A stretch of DNA of 64,000 nt, taken from contig NZ_JACOON010000002.1 of the NCBI RefSeq assembly GCF_014287795.1, positions 62,001 to 126,000 on the forward strand, read 5' to 3'. The position numbers and the translations under genes were made by a program. Within the stretch, counting starts at the first letter, position 1. Each line of letters begins with the position of its first letter. Below are positions 1-9,564 of this stretch, piece by piece. The notes beneath the pieces were generated by a model. It saw only the letters and a list, made by a program, of their open reading frames with translations, did no database searches and was not told the DNA's origin. The DNA is from Christensenella tenuis (GTDB lineage Bacteria > Bacillota > Clostridia > Christensenellales > Christensenellaceae).

Positions 1-333
1 TCTTCCGCAATTATCAAGGTGAAGGTGGACGGACAGCCGCACATCACCGGCGCAGAGGGCGATGGCCCGGTGCACGCGCTTGACCTTGCGCTTCGGGGCG
101 CGCTCAAGGGCTTTTACCCGGCGCTTGAAACCATGCGTCTTGCGGACTATAAGGTGCGCGTGCTCGAAAGCTCGGCCACTACGGCCGCCAAAGTGCGCGT
201 CCTGATCGAGTCGACGGACGGAAAACATACGTGGAATACCGTAGGAGTATCGACGGATATCATCGAAGCCAGTTTCCTTGCGCTTACGGATTCGATCGAG
301 TATAAACTGACATTAGACGAGGACAATAAGTAG
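1..333 (+). CDS. cimA: Citramalate synthase, C-terminal part (cut by window edge)
   Basis: The reading frame is open from base 1 to the TAG at 331-333, so only about the last 110 residues are present. They match the C-terminal regulatory (LeuA dimerisation) domain of the isopropylmalate/citramalate synthase family, with VRVLIESTDG and TVGVSTDIIEAS leading to a terminal DSIEYKL. That ending is typical of the CimA branch rather than LeuA (family knowledge). CimA condenses pyruvate and acetyl-CoA to citramalate, an entry to isoleucine synthesis. LeuCD, encoded just downstream on the same strand, can isomerise citramalate, which fits a shared pathway. The first Met/GTG inside the window at 19 is not the true start. 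The catalytic TIM-barrel lies off-window, so a LeuA-type synthase is not fully excluded. Confidence 0.85.
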   Translation, partial: SSAIIKVKVDGQPHITGAEGDGPVHALDLALRGALKGFYPALETMRLADYKVRVLESSATTAAKVRVLIESTDGKHTWNTVGVSTDIIEASFLALTDSIEYKLTLDEDNK

Positions 334-343
334 GAGATTTATT

Positions 344-466
344 CCTGGCGGTTTCGCCGGGAAACAATCCATTTCATAGGCGCATATTTACGCGAAATGG
401 AATATTATTAAACAGGGAAAGGCCGGGAAAGGGTTCTGCCCCTTTCCCGGAGCACCCATAGGGTGC
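344..466 (+). promoter_or_regulatory. Structured leader between cimA and leuC with tandem hairpins
   Basis: Three inverted repeats lie in this 148-base gap: a 7-bp stem near 345-362, a strong 11-bp G+C-rich stem 423-433/440-450, and a 6-bp stem 452-457/461-466. The last ends directly before the leuC ribosome site (GAGGAG, 467-472). None has a U-tract, so they look like mRNA-stability or translation-control elements rather than terminators. No T-box or leader peptide was recognised. Confidence 0.45.
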
Positions 467-481
467 GAGGAGTATGATATT

Positions 482-1738
482 ATGGGTATGACAATGACGC
501 AAAAAATATTGGCAGCGCACGCGGGGCTTCCGAGTGTGGTTGCGGGACAGCTCATTTCCGTGAATCTTGATATGGTTCTCGGGAACGACATCACGTCGCC
601 GGTTGCGATCCGGGAAATGGGCAAAACCGGAAAAGAGGTTTTTGATAAAAACAAAATCGCGCTTGTGATGGATCACTTTACGCCGAACAAGGATATCAAA
701 GCGGCGGAGCAGTGCAAGCTGGTGCGTGAATTTGCGCAGAAGCACGGCATCGTGAATTTCTTCGATGTAGGCCAGATGGGCATCGAGCACGCGCTTCTAC
801 CCGAAAAGGGACTCGTAGTCGCGGGAGACGCGGTGATCGGCGCAGACTCGCATACATGCACTTATGGAGCGCTTGGCGCGTTTTCCACGGGCGTCGGCTC
901 CACGGATATGGCCGCGGCTATGGCGACGGGAAAGGTGTGGCTGAAGGTGCCGGGATCCATCCGTTTCAACCTGCGCGGCAAGCTGAAAAAATATGTCAGC
1001 GGCAAGGATGTGATCCTGCACATCATCGGTATGATCGGTGTGGACGGCGCGCTTTACCAGTCTATGGAATTTGGCGGGGAAGGTCTTGCCTCCCTTACGA
1101 TAGACGACCGCCTGTGCATTGCCAATATGGCGATCGAAGCGGGCGGCAAAAACGGAATTTTTGAAGTGGACGACCAGACGATAGAATATATCCGTGCGCA
1201 TTCTGAACGCGAATTCAAGGTGTATGCGCCCGACCCGGACGCAGTATACGAACGCGTTATCGATATCGACCTTAGTGAAATCAAATCAACGGTTTCCTTC
1301 CCGCATTTGCCGGAGAATACCAAAACCATCGACGAGGTGGGAGAGATAAAGATCGACCAAGTAGTGATCGGTTCATGTACGAACGGCAGGATCAGCGATT
1401 TGCGGGCGGCAGCCGATATTATGGTAGGCCGCAAGGTTGCGCCGAACGTCCGCGCGATTATTTTCCCCGCGACTCAGGCGATTTACCTGCAGGCGATGGA
1501 GGAAGGATTGCTGAAAATTTTTGTGGAAGCGGGCTGTGCGGTATCCACCCCTACATGCGGGCCGTGCCTTGGCGGACACTGCGGCATTCTTGCGGAAGGC
1601 GAACGCGCCGTTGCAACCACAAACCGGAACTTTGTGGGGCGGATGGGCCATGTGAAATCAGAAGTATACCTGGCGAGCCCGGAAGTGGCGGCGGCAAGCG
1701 CAATCGCAGGGAAAATCGCTTCGCCCACGGATATTTGA
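482..1738 (+). CDS. leuC: 3-isopropylmalate dehydratase large subunit
   Basis: Aconitase-family enzyme that, with LeuD, isomerises 2- to 3-isopropylmalate in leucine synthesis and probably citramalate to 3-methylmalate, given cimA next door. The three [4Fe-4S] ligand cysteines are visible: Cys299 in SCTNGR, and Cys359 and Cys362 in CGPCLGG. At 418 residues it is the short form found in archaea and Clostridia, in which the swivel domain is a separate LeuD subunit. The start ATG at 482 sits 9 bases after GAGGAG; a second ATG at 488 is possible. leuD follows after 13 bases, so the two are cotranscribed. Confidence 0.96.
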   Translation: MGMTMTQKILAAHAGLPSVVAGQLISVNLDMVLGNDITSPVAIREMGKTGKEVFDKNKIALVMDHFTPNKDIKAAEQCKLVREFAQKHGIVNFFDVGQMGIEHALLPEKGLVVAGDAVIGADSHTCTYGALGAFSTGVGSTDMAAAMATGKVWLKVPGSIRFNLRGKLKKYVSGKDVILHIIGMIGVDGALYQSMEFGGEGLASLTIDDRLCIANMAIEAGGKNGIFEVDDQTIEYIRAHSEREFKVYAPDPDAVYERVIDIDLSEIKSTVSFPHLPENTKTIDEVGEIKIDQVVIGSCTNGRISDLRAAADIMVGRKVAPNVRAIIFPATQAIYLQAMEEGLLKIFVEAGCAVSTPTCGPCLGGHCGILAEGERAVATTNRNFVGRMGHVKSEVYLASPEVAAASAIAGKIASPTDI

Positions 1739-1751
1739 GGAGGAGATACAA

Positions 1752-2243
1752 ATGAAAGCAAAAGGCAGAGTTTTTAAATATGGGGACAATATCGATACGG
1801 ACGTCATCATTCCCGCGCGTTACCTCAACACATCGGATTCGAAGGAGCTTGCATCCCACTGCATGGAGGATATTGACGCCGAATTTGTGGGAAAAGTCAA
1901 AAAAGGCGACATTATGGTGGGTGTAAAGAATTTCGGCTGCGGTTCCTCGCGCGAGCACGCACCCATTGCGATCAAGGAATCGGGGATCAGCTGCGTAATC
2001 GCAGCGAGCTTCGCGCGTATCTTTTACCGCAACGCCATCAATATCGGCCTGCCCATCCTCGAATGTGCGGAGGCGGCGGAAGCGATTTCGGACGGCGACG
2101 AGGTGGAAGTGGATTTTTCGACAGGAGAAATTCGGGACCTCACAACCGGGAAGAGCTATCAGGCGCAGCCTTTTCCGGAATTTATCCAGGATATCATTGC
2201 ATCGGGCGGGTTGATCGAGGCTGTGAAGCAGGATAAGCTTTGA
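1752..2243 (+). CDS. leuD: 3-isopropylmalate dehydratase small subunit
   Basis: Swivel-domain partner of LeuC. The 163-residue length and the motifs YGDNIDTDVIIPARYL near the N-terminus and GCGSSREHAP near residue 60 are diagnostic of the LeuD/aconitase C-terminal family. The start is fixed by GGAGGAG just upstream (1738-1744). It is the last gene of the cimA-leuCD operon and is followed by an intrinsic terminator. Confidence 0.96.
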   Translation: MKAKGRVFKYGDNIDTDVIIPARYLNTSDSKELASHCMEDIDAEFVGKVKKGDIMVGVKNFGCGSSREHAPIAIKESGISCVIAASFARIFYRNAINIGLPILECAEAAEAISDGDEVEVDFSTGEIRDLTTGKSYQAQPFPEFIQDIIASGGLIEAVKQDKL

Positions 2244-2312
2244 TGCGCGGCGGGAAGCGGCATTTCCATGAACCAAAAAGGGACTGCCTCAAGTGAGAAA
2301 AGCCGGAAGCAA

Positions 2313-2348
2313 AAAAACAGGCGGGTGCATGGGCGCAAGCCTGTTTTT
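2313..2348 (+). terminator. Intrinsic terminator after leuD
   Basis: Inverted repeat AAAAACAGGC (2313-2322) / GCCTGTTTTT (2339-2348) ends in a run of T on the plus strand, 70 bases after the leuD stop. The rest of the interval to the MerR gene (2349-2591) shows nothing I can support. Confidence 0.85.
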
Positions 2349-2591
2349 CTGTTATTTAAGGATTTAGCCAGCAGGAAACGTAAAGCGTTTAGAACAAAAA
2401 ACCATCCATTTTACGGGCGGCCATGACAGGATGAATTTATGAGACGTCTATACAATCTATAAAAGACAACGCAATTGCAGCCCAAAAAACAAGCGGCGCT
2501 TCCGGTGTGCTGTATGGTGCCCGCAGCAGCTAAGGAAGGGCTGGCCGGCGAATGATTAAGAGAAATAAGCAGCACTGTGCACCGCTCTTTT

Positions 2592-2984
2592 TTATTGGGA
2601 GGAACCGCTTTTCCGCAGGTTCTCTTCCGCATATTGCAGGCATTCGTCATAGTGGGCGATCTTTTTGTTAAGCCGTTCGAGTGTTCGCTGCATGTCTTCC
2701 ATGCGGGCAAGAAGCTGTTCGCGCTGCTCCAGCAAAATTTGTTTGCGGGCTTCCCGCGTATTATCCCCTTGCTGGAACAAGGCTACATACTCGATCAGCG
2801 CCTCCACCTGGATACCTGCCGCACGCATGCATTTGATAAATTCGACCCAGTTGCAATCCGACTCAGAATAATCCCGTATGCCGTTATCCTTACGGCGCAC
2901 ACTGGGAATCAGCCTGATCCGTTCATAATACCGCAATGTATCGGCTGAAAGCCCATACTGTTTACTTACTTCCGCAATTGTCAT
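2592..2984 (-). CDS. MerR-family transcriptional regulator
   Basis: A 130-residue regulator with an N-terminal MerR winged helix (TIAEVSKQYGLSADTLRYYE) and a C-terminal coiled-coil dimerisation helix (about residues 75-115). It has no cysteine cluster like those of metal-sensing MerR proteins. The pattern is closest to AdhR/YyaN-type stress sensors, but the ligand is unknown. ATG at 2984 has GGAGG 9 bases upstream (minus strand); a GTG at 2987 is an alternative. It is a single gene with its own MerR-type promoter, so autoregulation is likely. Confidence 0.9.
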   Translation of the reverse strand: MTIAEVSKQYGLSADTLRYYERIRLIPSVRRKDNGIRDYSESDCNWVEFIKCMRAAGIQVEALIEYVALFQQGDNTREARKQILLEQREQLLARMEDMQRTLERLNKKIAHYDECLQYAEENLRKSGSSQ

Positions 2985-3007
2985 CACTAGTTACCTCCGG
3001 CAAGGCT

Positions 3008-3038
3008 ATTGTAACACCTGGAGTGGACTCCAAGTCAA
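3008..3038 (-). promoter_or_regulatory. MerR-type promoter with 19-bp spacer and operator dyad
   Basis: On the minus strand, TTGACT (-35, 3033-3038) and TACAAT (-10, 3008-3013) are separated by 19 bp, the over-long spacer that MerR proteins untwist. The spacer contains the dyad TGGAGT-N2-ACTCCA (3019-3032). This is the signature of an autoregulated MerR promoter. Confidence 0.85.
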
Positions 3039-3056
3039 GCGTATTTTACCGCAAAA

Positions 3057-5495
3057 TTATAATCCGCTCAGCCAGAACGGGAATTTTTTGCCGCGCGGCA
3101 GGCAGGCTGTTACCCTGGCCCGCTCGGCTTCCTGTTTCCCGCGCAGGAACGCAAGTTCCTCCGAACTGACAGGATGCCGGCTGAATTTAGCCTTGAGCGC
3201 GATGTCTTTCACGCCTTGGGGAATTTCTCCGCCAAACGCACGGAGCTCGTCAAGATATGTATAGATGCCGAGCGCGGCATGGTTGGGATCAGGATCATCC
3301 ATCAAGCGGGCACGCTTCTTCCGTGCCAGACAGCGGCGGACGAGCGGGACACAGGCCAGGGCCACGATAATGGTCAGGAGGGCGGCAGGCCCCGCATAAC
3401 TGCCGGATTTTGCCGTTTGCTGCGTACCTGGCTGCACGTCTTCCGGGAAATCGGCGGAGGGGGGAGGCGTTTCGGCCGGGGAGGGGGTTGGAGCAGCGGA
3501 AGAAGAGGCCGCGGCAGCGGGAGATGAGGGCATGGCCACGGCTTCACTGGCAGCCGTTCCGCCGGGCGTGGAATCAACCGGGATCCAGCCGATGCCGGGC
3601 AGCCAGATTTCTGCCCAGGAGTGTGCCTGGTCTGCCGAAACGGACGCCCAGCCATCGCCGCCAAAAGAGTCTTTGCCTACCACATACCCCTCTACATAGC
3701 GTGCGGGAATGCCGAGCGCGCGCAGCATAGCGGTGGTGGCGCTCGCATAGTGGATGCAATAGCCCTGTTTTCCTTCGGTGAGGAAATATTCCACAAAATC
3801 GCGGTTTGTGGGCTGCGGGCCGGGATTGGTGGTGTAAGAGCCGCTTTGGGAGATTTCCGACGCGACGAGCTCCGCAGCAATTTCCCAGTAGGGAGGAGAA
3901 ATTTCCCCGGGAGATTCGTAAAACAATTGCAATGGAACCTGCCCGTCTTCACCGTGAAGGCTGCTCCACCATGCGAGAAGCGTTTCCCGCAGGCCGTCAG
4001 GAAGCTGGGTGTATTCATTTTGAATATAGGAAAGGTATCCGGCGTCGGGGGTTTCTTCCGTTTGTAAAAGCCCGTCCTTGTCCGTGCCGCCCATAAAGAA
4101 AACATCTGTGAGAAGCGCCTCCGCTTCTTCCATTACGGCGGGGGGAATGCCGCTTCCCTCCGGATAGTAGAGGACTCCGCCGGCGGAAAATATCTCATAC
4201 CGGAAGGTATAGCCTTCAAGCTCCATGCTGCCCGTGTTCTGGGGAAGCTCTGCCTTGAGCTGCCAGAGGTTGCTGGCACTGCCGGCAGTGATGATCCCAT
4301 TTCCGTGGGAAGTGTAGGCTTCAAAGGTATAGGATGCCTGCCCGTCCGACGCGAGGTATGCGTCGCCGTGCCACGACGGAGCGGGGTCGGCAGATGCAAT
4401 ATCCACAAGCAGGTAAGGAGTGAACAGGAATTTGGAATCGGTACGGTCGGGCTCGACGGTAACGGTGGTGGTTATGCTGTCTGGGGAAAGAAGATTTTCT
4501 GTTCCCAGATATTGCAGCGGCTCGATGCTGACGCCCGATTCCGCAAAGTCCTGTTCATCCGGCTGCAGCCATTCGTGCCCGGTGTAAACAGAGGCGGAAT
4601 AGCCACGCAAGTACATGGTGTATGGGTTGTCGCTGTGTACGCGCAGGACTTCCCGATCCGCAAACTGCACGCTGCCCGTAGTATCGAGGCGAATCGTGCC
4701 GTCCGAACTCGAGAGGGGCATACCGCTTGGAAAGCCGCGTAATCCGCGAATTGAATAACCGAAATCCATCGCTGCATTGGTGAGGTCGAGACGCAGGTTG
4801 ATTGCGTTTTTGGACGCGTGGTAAGTTTCCTGTGGAGCGGCGGCGAAAATGGTGCAGAATACCCCCGCCGCAAGCGCGAGGCACAGGAGGGAAAAGCCCG
4901 GCTTTACATCTTTGTTCATGCGCAGTACCCTCGATTGCAGGATTATGGCAATCCAGAACACAAACAGAAACGCCAGGGAAACGCCCGAGGGACGGGAAAG
5001 ATTGCCGTAAGAGAATGCGAACAAAGGAACTGTGCCAAGAAGGGAAAGCAGGGCGCTTTTGCGAAATACAACAACCCACGTAAGGAAGCCGGTATAGGGA
5101 AATACGCAGTAAACGCAAAAATCTGCACACGCTTTTATCCCGGCCTGCCCGCCCGGAACCGCCGCGAACTCAAGGTGCGTGATTTGCGATAAATACGGGG
5201 TGATATAACCGGAGGCGGTTTGTGCGCCAAAGGCCAGATAGTCAAACGAGAACAGTCCGATCAGCAGCCACACGCCAAAAATTCCCAGCAGCAGGAAAGT
5301 TCGGGTACGGCCTTTGAATATAAGAAATACGAGCGAAAAGAGGAGGGCGAAAAAAACACCCGAAAGCAAAATATAGCCGATATTCGGAAACCCGGACTGG
5401 CCAAAAAAGAGGGAAAGCGTCGCAAGAAGGCCAAAGAAAAGCAGGACAACCTGCACCACTGCGCCAATCCATGAATCCCGCGCCTGCCGTTTCAT
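3057..5495 (-). CDS. Membrane-anchored transglutaminase-like protein (TgpA type)
   Basis: An 812-residue protein. The N-terminal third has about six hydrophobic helices (TgpA/DUF3488-like), followed by an extracytoplasmic region and a transglutaminase-like core. The core shows the cysteine-protease-type triad: Cys580 in GYCIHYAS, His in DQAHSWAEIW and Asp in WIPVDSTP. A Ser/Pro/Ala-rich linker, another membrane helix and a DUF4129-like C-terminus follow. It is the third gene of a moxR-DUF58-tgpA operon, overlapping its upstream neighbour by 4 bases (ATGA). The family associates with cell-surface protein processing; the substrate here is unknown. Confidence 0.9.
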   Translation of the reverse strand: MKRQARDSWIGAVVQVVLLFFGLLATLSLFFGQSGFPNIGYILLSGVFFALLFSLVFLIFKGRTRTFLLLGIFGVWLLIGLFSFDYLAFGAQTASGYITPYLSQITHLEFAAVPGGQAGIKACADFCVYCVFPYTGFLTWVVVFRKSALLSLLGTVPLFAFSYGNLSRPSGVSLAFLFVFWIAIILQSRVLRMNKDVKPGFSLLCLALAAGVFCTIFAAAPQETYHASKNAINLRLDLTNAAMDFGYSIRGLRGFPSGMPLSSSDGTIRLDTTGSVQFADREVLRVHSDNPYTMYLRGYSASVYTGHEWLQPDEQDFAESGVSIEPLQYLGTENLLSPDSITTTVTVEPDRTDSKFLFTPYLLVDIASADPAPSWHGDAYLASDGQASYTFEAYTSHGNGIITAGSASNLWQLKAELPQNTGSMELEGYTFRYEIFSAGGVLYYPEGSGIPPAVMEEAEALLTDVFFMGGTDKDGLLQTEETPDAGYLSYIQNEYTQLPDGLRETLLAWWSSLHGEDGQVPLQLFYESPGEISPPYWEIAAELVASEISQSGSYTTNPGPQPTNRDFVEYFLTEGKQGYCIHYASATTAMLRALGIPARYVEGYVVGKDSFGGDGWASVSADQAHSWAEIWLPGIGWIPVDSTPGGTAASEAVAMPSSPAAAASSSAAPTPSPAETPPPSADFPEDVQPGTQQTAKSGSYAGPAALLTIIVALACVPLVRRCLARKKRARLMDDPDPNHAALGIYTYLDELRAFGGEIPQGVKDIALKAKFSRHPVSSEELAFLRGKQEAERARVTACLPRGKKFPFWLSGL

Positions 5496-6511
5496 ATAAC
5501 CGCCCCCTTCCGAAAGCCGTTTTCATACGCCAGAACCGCGTCCGGCTGCATCAGGAGAAAGCGTGCCTCCTGCCCGGTTTCGTCCGAAACAAAGGAAGAA
5601 AACCCATTCGGCAGGGGGGATGGAGGCTTTGACAGAGCCTGCCAGAAAATTGCTTCCAGGGCTCCGGCGTCCGGGGAAACATACCGGCGAACCTGTCCTT
5701 CTTCTATCCATAAAATGACATAGGGGCCGTGTTCGGAAAAAAAGCGCGCCGCGCCCGATAGGCGGCCGAGGACAAGCGAGAGTTTTTCCGGGGTACCGTT
5801 CCATATAACGGCAAGCGTTTTCACGGACGCAGCCGAGAATCCGTATTCGCGTACAATCGGATGGCCCAAGCGTGCGGTGAGTTTCCAGTGGATATCACGC
5901 AGTGAATCGCCCGCTCGATAGCCGCGGAGATCGAGGAACTCGCGTTCACCCGCAAATTCCGCAAGCCCTTGGGACGGTACAGACGCAGGCGGCGTTTCTG
6001 AAATACGGTCGAGGCCTTCGCCTGAAAAAGGGATTTCCCGCGGAAGGGAAAGCATATCGCAGGGGCCGGGCCTGCGCAGCGGCAAACAAAACAGCCCCAA
6101 AAGATCAAGAAGATGCGCGCTTTTGATACTGCAGCGAATCACGCCGCACGCGTTATTCTGATATGGAACCGGCACTGCATTTTCTCCCGGCGGCGTACGC
6201 GTGACCCGAATTTCCTGCACTGCGGTTTCCCCTGTAAAAAGGTTCTCAAAACGAATCCGCACACGAACCGGGGTATAGGGCAGAGCGGGAAGAATGTGCA
6301 GTACTATGGAACATTCGCGCGCCTGGACGGAACCGGCCTGTAGCTGTATATGCAGCCCACGGCGCAGCAAAAGCGTGATAAGAATGCTCAGGACAGGCAG
6401 GGAGACAGCTACGCAAAGCAGGAGCCACGACAGGTATCCCGTATGGAAAATATAATAGAAGAAAACCGCCGTGCAAAACAGCAGGTAAAAAATCCGGCGG
6501 AGAAGCATCAT
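5492..6511 (-). CDS. DUF58 (von Willebrand-like) protein
   Basis: A 339-residue protein with two N-terminal membrane helices (about residues 5-50), then the DUF58 hallmark YRAGDSLRDIHWKLTARLG followed by a VREYG element near residues 190-225. DUF58 proteins are degenerate vWA domains that accompany MoxR ATPases. It overlaps moxR upstream and the transglutaminase gene downstream by 4 bases each, so the three are translationally coupled. The partners probably form a membrane-associated chaperone or maturation unit; the client is unknown. Confidence 0.9.
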   Translation of the reverse strand: MMLLRRIFYLLFCTAVFFYYIFHTGYLSWLLLCVAVSLPVLSILITLLLRRGLHIQLQAGSVQARECSIVLHILPALPYTPVRVRIRFENLFTGETAVQEIRVTRTPPGENAVPVPYQNNACGVIRCSIKSAHLLDLLGLFCLPLRRPGPCDMLSLPREIPFSGEGLDRISETPPASVPSQGLAEFAGEREFLDLRGYRAGDSLRDIHWKLTARLGHPIVREYGFSAASVKTLAVIWNGTPEKLSLVLGRLSGAARFFSEHGPYVILWIEEGQVRRYVSPDAGALEAIFWQALSKPPSPLPNGFSSFVSDETGQEARFLLMQPDAVLAYENGFRKGAVI

Positions 6512-7473
6512 TTTAGCCTCAGGTGCGGCGCTTCGGTGGAATCAAGGATATCCGTAAGCACACTTTCGGGCGAAACGCCGTCGTGTTTGGCCTGTGCCTT
6601 TAAAATCAGCCGGTGCGCAATACAATCCGTGTAAATACCCTGTACATCTTCCGGGATCACGAAATCGCGGCCGGCAACATAAGCGGAGGCCTGGGAAAGC
6701 GCCATAAGCGCGACACTGCCGCGTGGGCTTGCACCTTGCGCAACCGATTCATGGGAGCGCGTCGCGCGTACAAGCCGCAGGATATACCGGTAGATTGCCT
6801 TTGCGACATAAATTTCAGATACCTGCCGGCGCATCTCGAGCAGGCCCGCCGCGCTTGTGAGCCGTACGACCGGCTCTGCTTCCCCTTCGCCATGTTTGCG
6901 GAGCAGCATTTCGAGTTCGGCTTTTTCATCCGGATATCCAAGGGAAAGGCGCATCATAAACCGATCGGTTTGGGATTCGGGAAGAAGCTGCGTACCTGAA
7001 GAGCCGGATGGATTCTGCGTGGCGATGACCATAAATGGTTGCGGCAGGGCGTGGGTTACTCCGTCCACTGTAACCGCGTTTTCCTCCATAGCTTCGAGAA
7101 GGGCCGACTGGGTACGCGTAGACGCACGGTTGATCTCATCGGCAAGAAGGAGGTTGCACATAACCGCTCCCGCCCGGTATTCCATTGCCTGCGTATCCTG
7201 GCGCAGCATGGTAAAGCCCGTTACGTCGGCGGGCATGATATCCGGGGTAAACTGGATGCGGTGACAGGAAAGTTTAAGCACTTTGGAGAAGGCCATGGCA
7301 AGGGTGGTTTTTCCTACGCCCGGCAAGTCTTCCAAAAGGACATGGCCGCCTGCAAGCAAAGTAAAAAGTATCTTGCGGATCGCGGTATCGTTCCCGACAA
7401 AGGATTTGCCGACTTCTGCGACGATCAGGTCGCTGATTTCCATATGGCCCGGCCGTATCGTTGTCTCTGGCAT
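6508..7473 (-). CDS. MoxR-family AAA+ ATPase
   Basis: AAA+ ATPase with Walker A LLEDLPGVGKTT, Walker B LLLADEINRA, sensor 1 IATQNP and the helical lid typical of MoxR/RavA proteins. The frame is open further upstream to 7530, but the ATG at 7473 (MPETTIRPG...) is preceded at 8 bases by AGGAGA, so I chose it (321 residues). It is first in the operon with the DUF58 and transglutaminase genes, the standard MoxR neighbourhood. MoxR proteins act as chaperones in assembling or activating partner complexes. The 274 bases upstream (7474-7747) hold no gene I can support. Confidence 0.93.
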   Translation of the reverse strand: MPETTIRPGHMEISDLIVAEVGKSFVGNDTAIRKILFTLLAGGHVLLEDLPGVGKTTLAMAFSKVLKLSCHRIQFTPDIMPADVTGFTMLRQDTQAMEYRAGAVMCNLLLADEINRASTRTQSALLEAMEENAVTVDGVTHALPQPFMVIATQNPSGSSGTQLLPESQTDRFMMRLSLGYPDEKAELEMLLRKHGEGEAEPVVRLTSAAGLLEMRRQVSEIYVAKAIYRYILRLVRATRSHESVAQGASPRGSVALMALSQASAYVAGRDFVIPEDVQGIYTDCIAHRLILKAQAKHDGVSPESVLTDILDSTEAPHLRLK

Positions 7474-7747
7474 AAAATGATCTCCTGGTTTTATTTTTAA
7501 CGAGCGTTTAAAATAAAAAATGAATTCCAACCTGCTGCCGGATACAAGATGATGTTACTTTTATTTAACACCCGCGTACAGTTGCGGTCAAGGGCTGCGG
7601 AAAATTGTTACATTTTTTTAACAAATAAACGCAGGCGGCGCCGCGCACCCAGCCCCGGGCGCCGGATTCCGCATGACCGCAGATTCGCATCTGGAGTCCA
7701 CACCGGGCCCAGCGTCTTTCGATAAAAATTTTTTCTTGTGTTGAAAA

Positions 7748-9559
7748 TCAGGCATCTTCATTCTTTTTCCTGTCATAGATGTAAATACACGCTACCGTGC
7801 CCCGACCTTCGTTGGAATGGAAATACAACCCGGAATTCTTGGAGAAATACAGCTTAATGCGTTCGTCCACATTGTTTACGCCAACGCCGTTCAGGCTGCC
7901 TTCCGAAATGTGTTCCCCGCGCAGGATCTGTTCCAGCTTCTCTTCGGGAATGCCTAGGCCGTCATCCACGACCTCGATGAGTACATGGTCTTCATAGCGG
8001 AATGCATAGACCGACAGGACGCATTTCTTGCCGGACGGCTTAATTCCGTGGTAAATCGCATTTTCGACCAGGGGCTGCACAATCAGTTTTGGCACGTAAA
8101 AATCCGCGACGTCCTGCGTGTATTTGATTTCATAGTCAAAATAGCTGTCATACCGGATTTTTTGGATATGCAGGTAAGTTTCCGTATGCATAAGTTCTTG
8201 CGCGAGCGGGACGATATCGTCCCCGCGTGAAAGGGACAAACGAAAGAATGACGCCAGCATATATGCCATATCCGACGCGCCCGCCGGATTGGCTTCCGCC
8301 ATCCATACGATAGAATCAAGCGTATTATAGAGGAAATGCGGGTTGATTTGTGCTTGCAGCGCGGCAAATTCGGCTTTGCGTTTCTGGTTTTCCGTATCGG
8401 AAATATCCGAGATTAATTGTTTGAGCTGCCCCGTCATGCTGTTAAACCCGGCGACAAGATCGCCGATTTCATCGTCTGCGCCCACGGAAAGCGTTTCATC
8501 CAGATTACCGCTTTCGATCTGCATCATATGTTTTTTCAAACGGAACAGGCGGCGGAAAACATTGGAACTGATGAACAGTGAGAGCAATACCGACACTACC
8601 GATGCGACGATAACCCCTACGATAATCTGCGTTGCACGCAGCGTTACCGCAGGTGAATTGAGCTGGCTGTAGGGGACGACGCCGACCACGTACCAGTCGG
8701 TATTTTCCACAGGGGCCGAGAACACAACATTTTTTTCGCCGAGGAGATTGTTGGCGGTGAACGTGGTATCGCCGGAAAGAATTTGCTCATTATAGGCGGA
8801 ATCCGGTGTGGAGACCGCTGCGGGCTGTTGGAAATCCATCCCCGGATAATAGAGGTATTCGCCTTTGGAATTGATGATATAGGCATATCCGTCGTCGCCA
8901 AGCGAAACGTCGTTGCAGATATCCGCAAGGGAGCCGACGTCCAGGTCAATCAGCACCATTCCTACCGGCGGAGCGCCGGCGGCGAGCGTGATGGGCTTTA
9001 GGTAGGAAATGACGGGGGTAGCGGCATTGCCCGTAATATATTCAGGGACATGGGGCGGCAGCAGCGTGGCGCTGCGGGGCGTTTTGATCGCATCCTTATA
9101 CCAGCCCTGCTCACGAAAGACATAAGTGGAATCAAACGGGCTTGAGGAGCTACTGACATAATAATCGTGACGGTCGGAAATAATCGTGACGTATTTGACG
9201 TTCTTTTGCGCGGCAGACAGGTTCATCAGATACATGCGGATTGAATTCACCAGTTCATAGTAAGCGGAAAAATTAGGAAAGCTTGGTTCGGACATATACA
9301 GGAAATTCAATACGTCGGATTGCGTAGATGCGACGGCGGCGATATTTTCCATAGCCGAAAGGTAATTACTGATATTGATATTGATCTGCTCGAGCAGTTG
9401 GAAACTATAATTTTTTGCGTCGTCGAACGAGTTTTCATATAAATTATTTCCGCTGTAAAAGGACAACAGCAAAAAAGCCGTGAAAATGATGATAAACGTA
9501 ATCAAAAAAACACGGAACATCAGGGAGGGCCTGCGTTTTTTCCAGTTTGCGATTTTCAT
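7748..9559 (-). CDS. YesM-type sensor histidine kinase
   Basis: A 603-residue membrane kinase: N-terminal TM (about 15-37), a Cache-like extracytoplasmic sensing domain, a second TM (about 305-330), HAMP, then a His_kinase domain with the phospho-acceptor His408 in NPHFLYNT and an HATPase domain (LIVQPLVENAIYHG, DDGLGIPEEKL, GVGVNNVDERI). This is the YesM/LytS-like family that pairs with AraC-type YesN response regulators, and that partner lies 5 bases upstream. The pair is divergent from a sugar ABC transporter, so it probably senses that sugar or its binding protein. Confidence 0.95.
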   Translation of the reverse strand: MKIANWKKRRPSLMFRVFLITFIIIFTAFLLLSFYSGNNLYENSFDDAKNYSFQLLEQININISNYLSAMENIAAVASTQSDVLNFLYMSEPSFPNFSAYYELVNSIRMYLMNLSAAQKNVKYVTIISDRHDYYVSSSSSPFDSTYVFREQGWYKDAIKTPRSATLLPPHVPEYITGNAATPVISYLKPITLAAGAPPVGMVLIDLDVGSLADICNDVSLGDDGYAYIINSKGEYLYYPGMDFQQPAAVSTPDSAYNEQILSGDTTFTANNLLGEKNVVFSAPVENTDWYVVGVVPYSQLNSPAVTLRATQIIVGVIVASVVSVLLSLFISSNVFRRLFRLKKHMMQIESGNLDETLSVGADDEIGDLVAGFNSMTGQLKQLISDISDTENQKRKAEFAALQAQINPHFLYNTLDSIVWMAEANPAGASDMAYMLASFFRLSLSRGDDIVPLAQELMHTETYLHIQKIRYDSYFDYEIKYTQDVADFYVPKLIVQPLVENAIYHGIKPSGKKCVLSVYAFRYEDHVLIEVVDDGLGIPEEKLEQILRGEHISEGSLNGVGVNNVDERIKLYFSKNSGLYFHSNEGRGTVACIYIYDRKKNEDA

Positions 9560-9564
9560 GGCAA

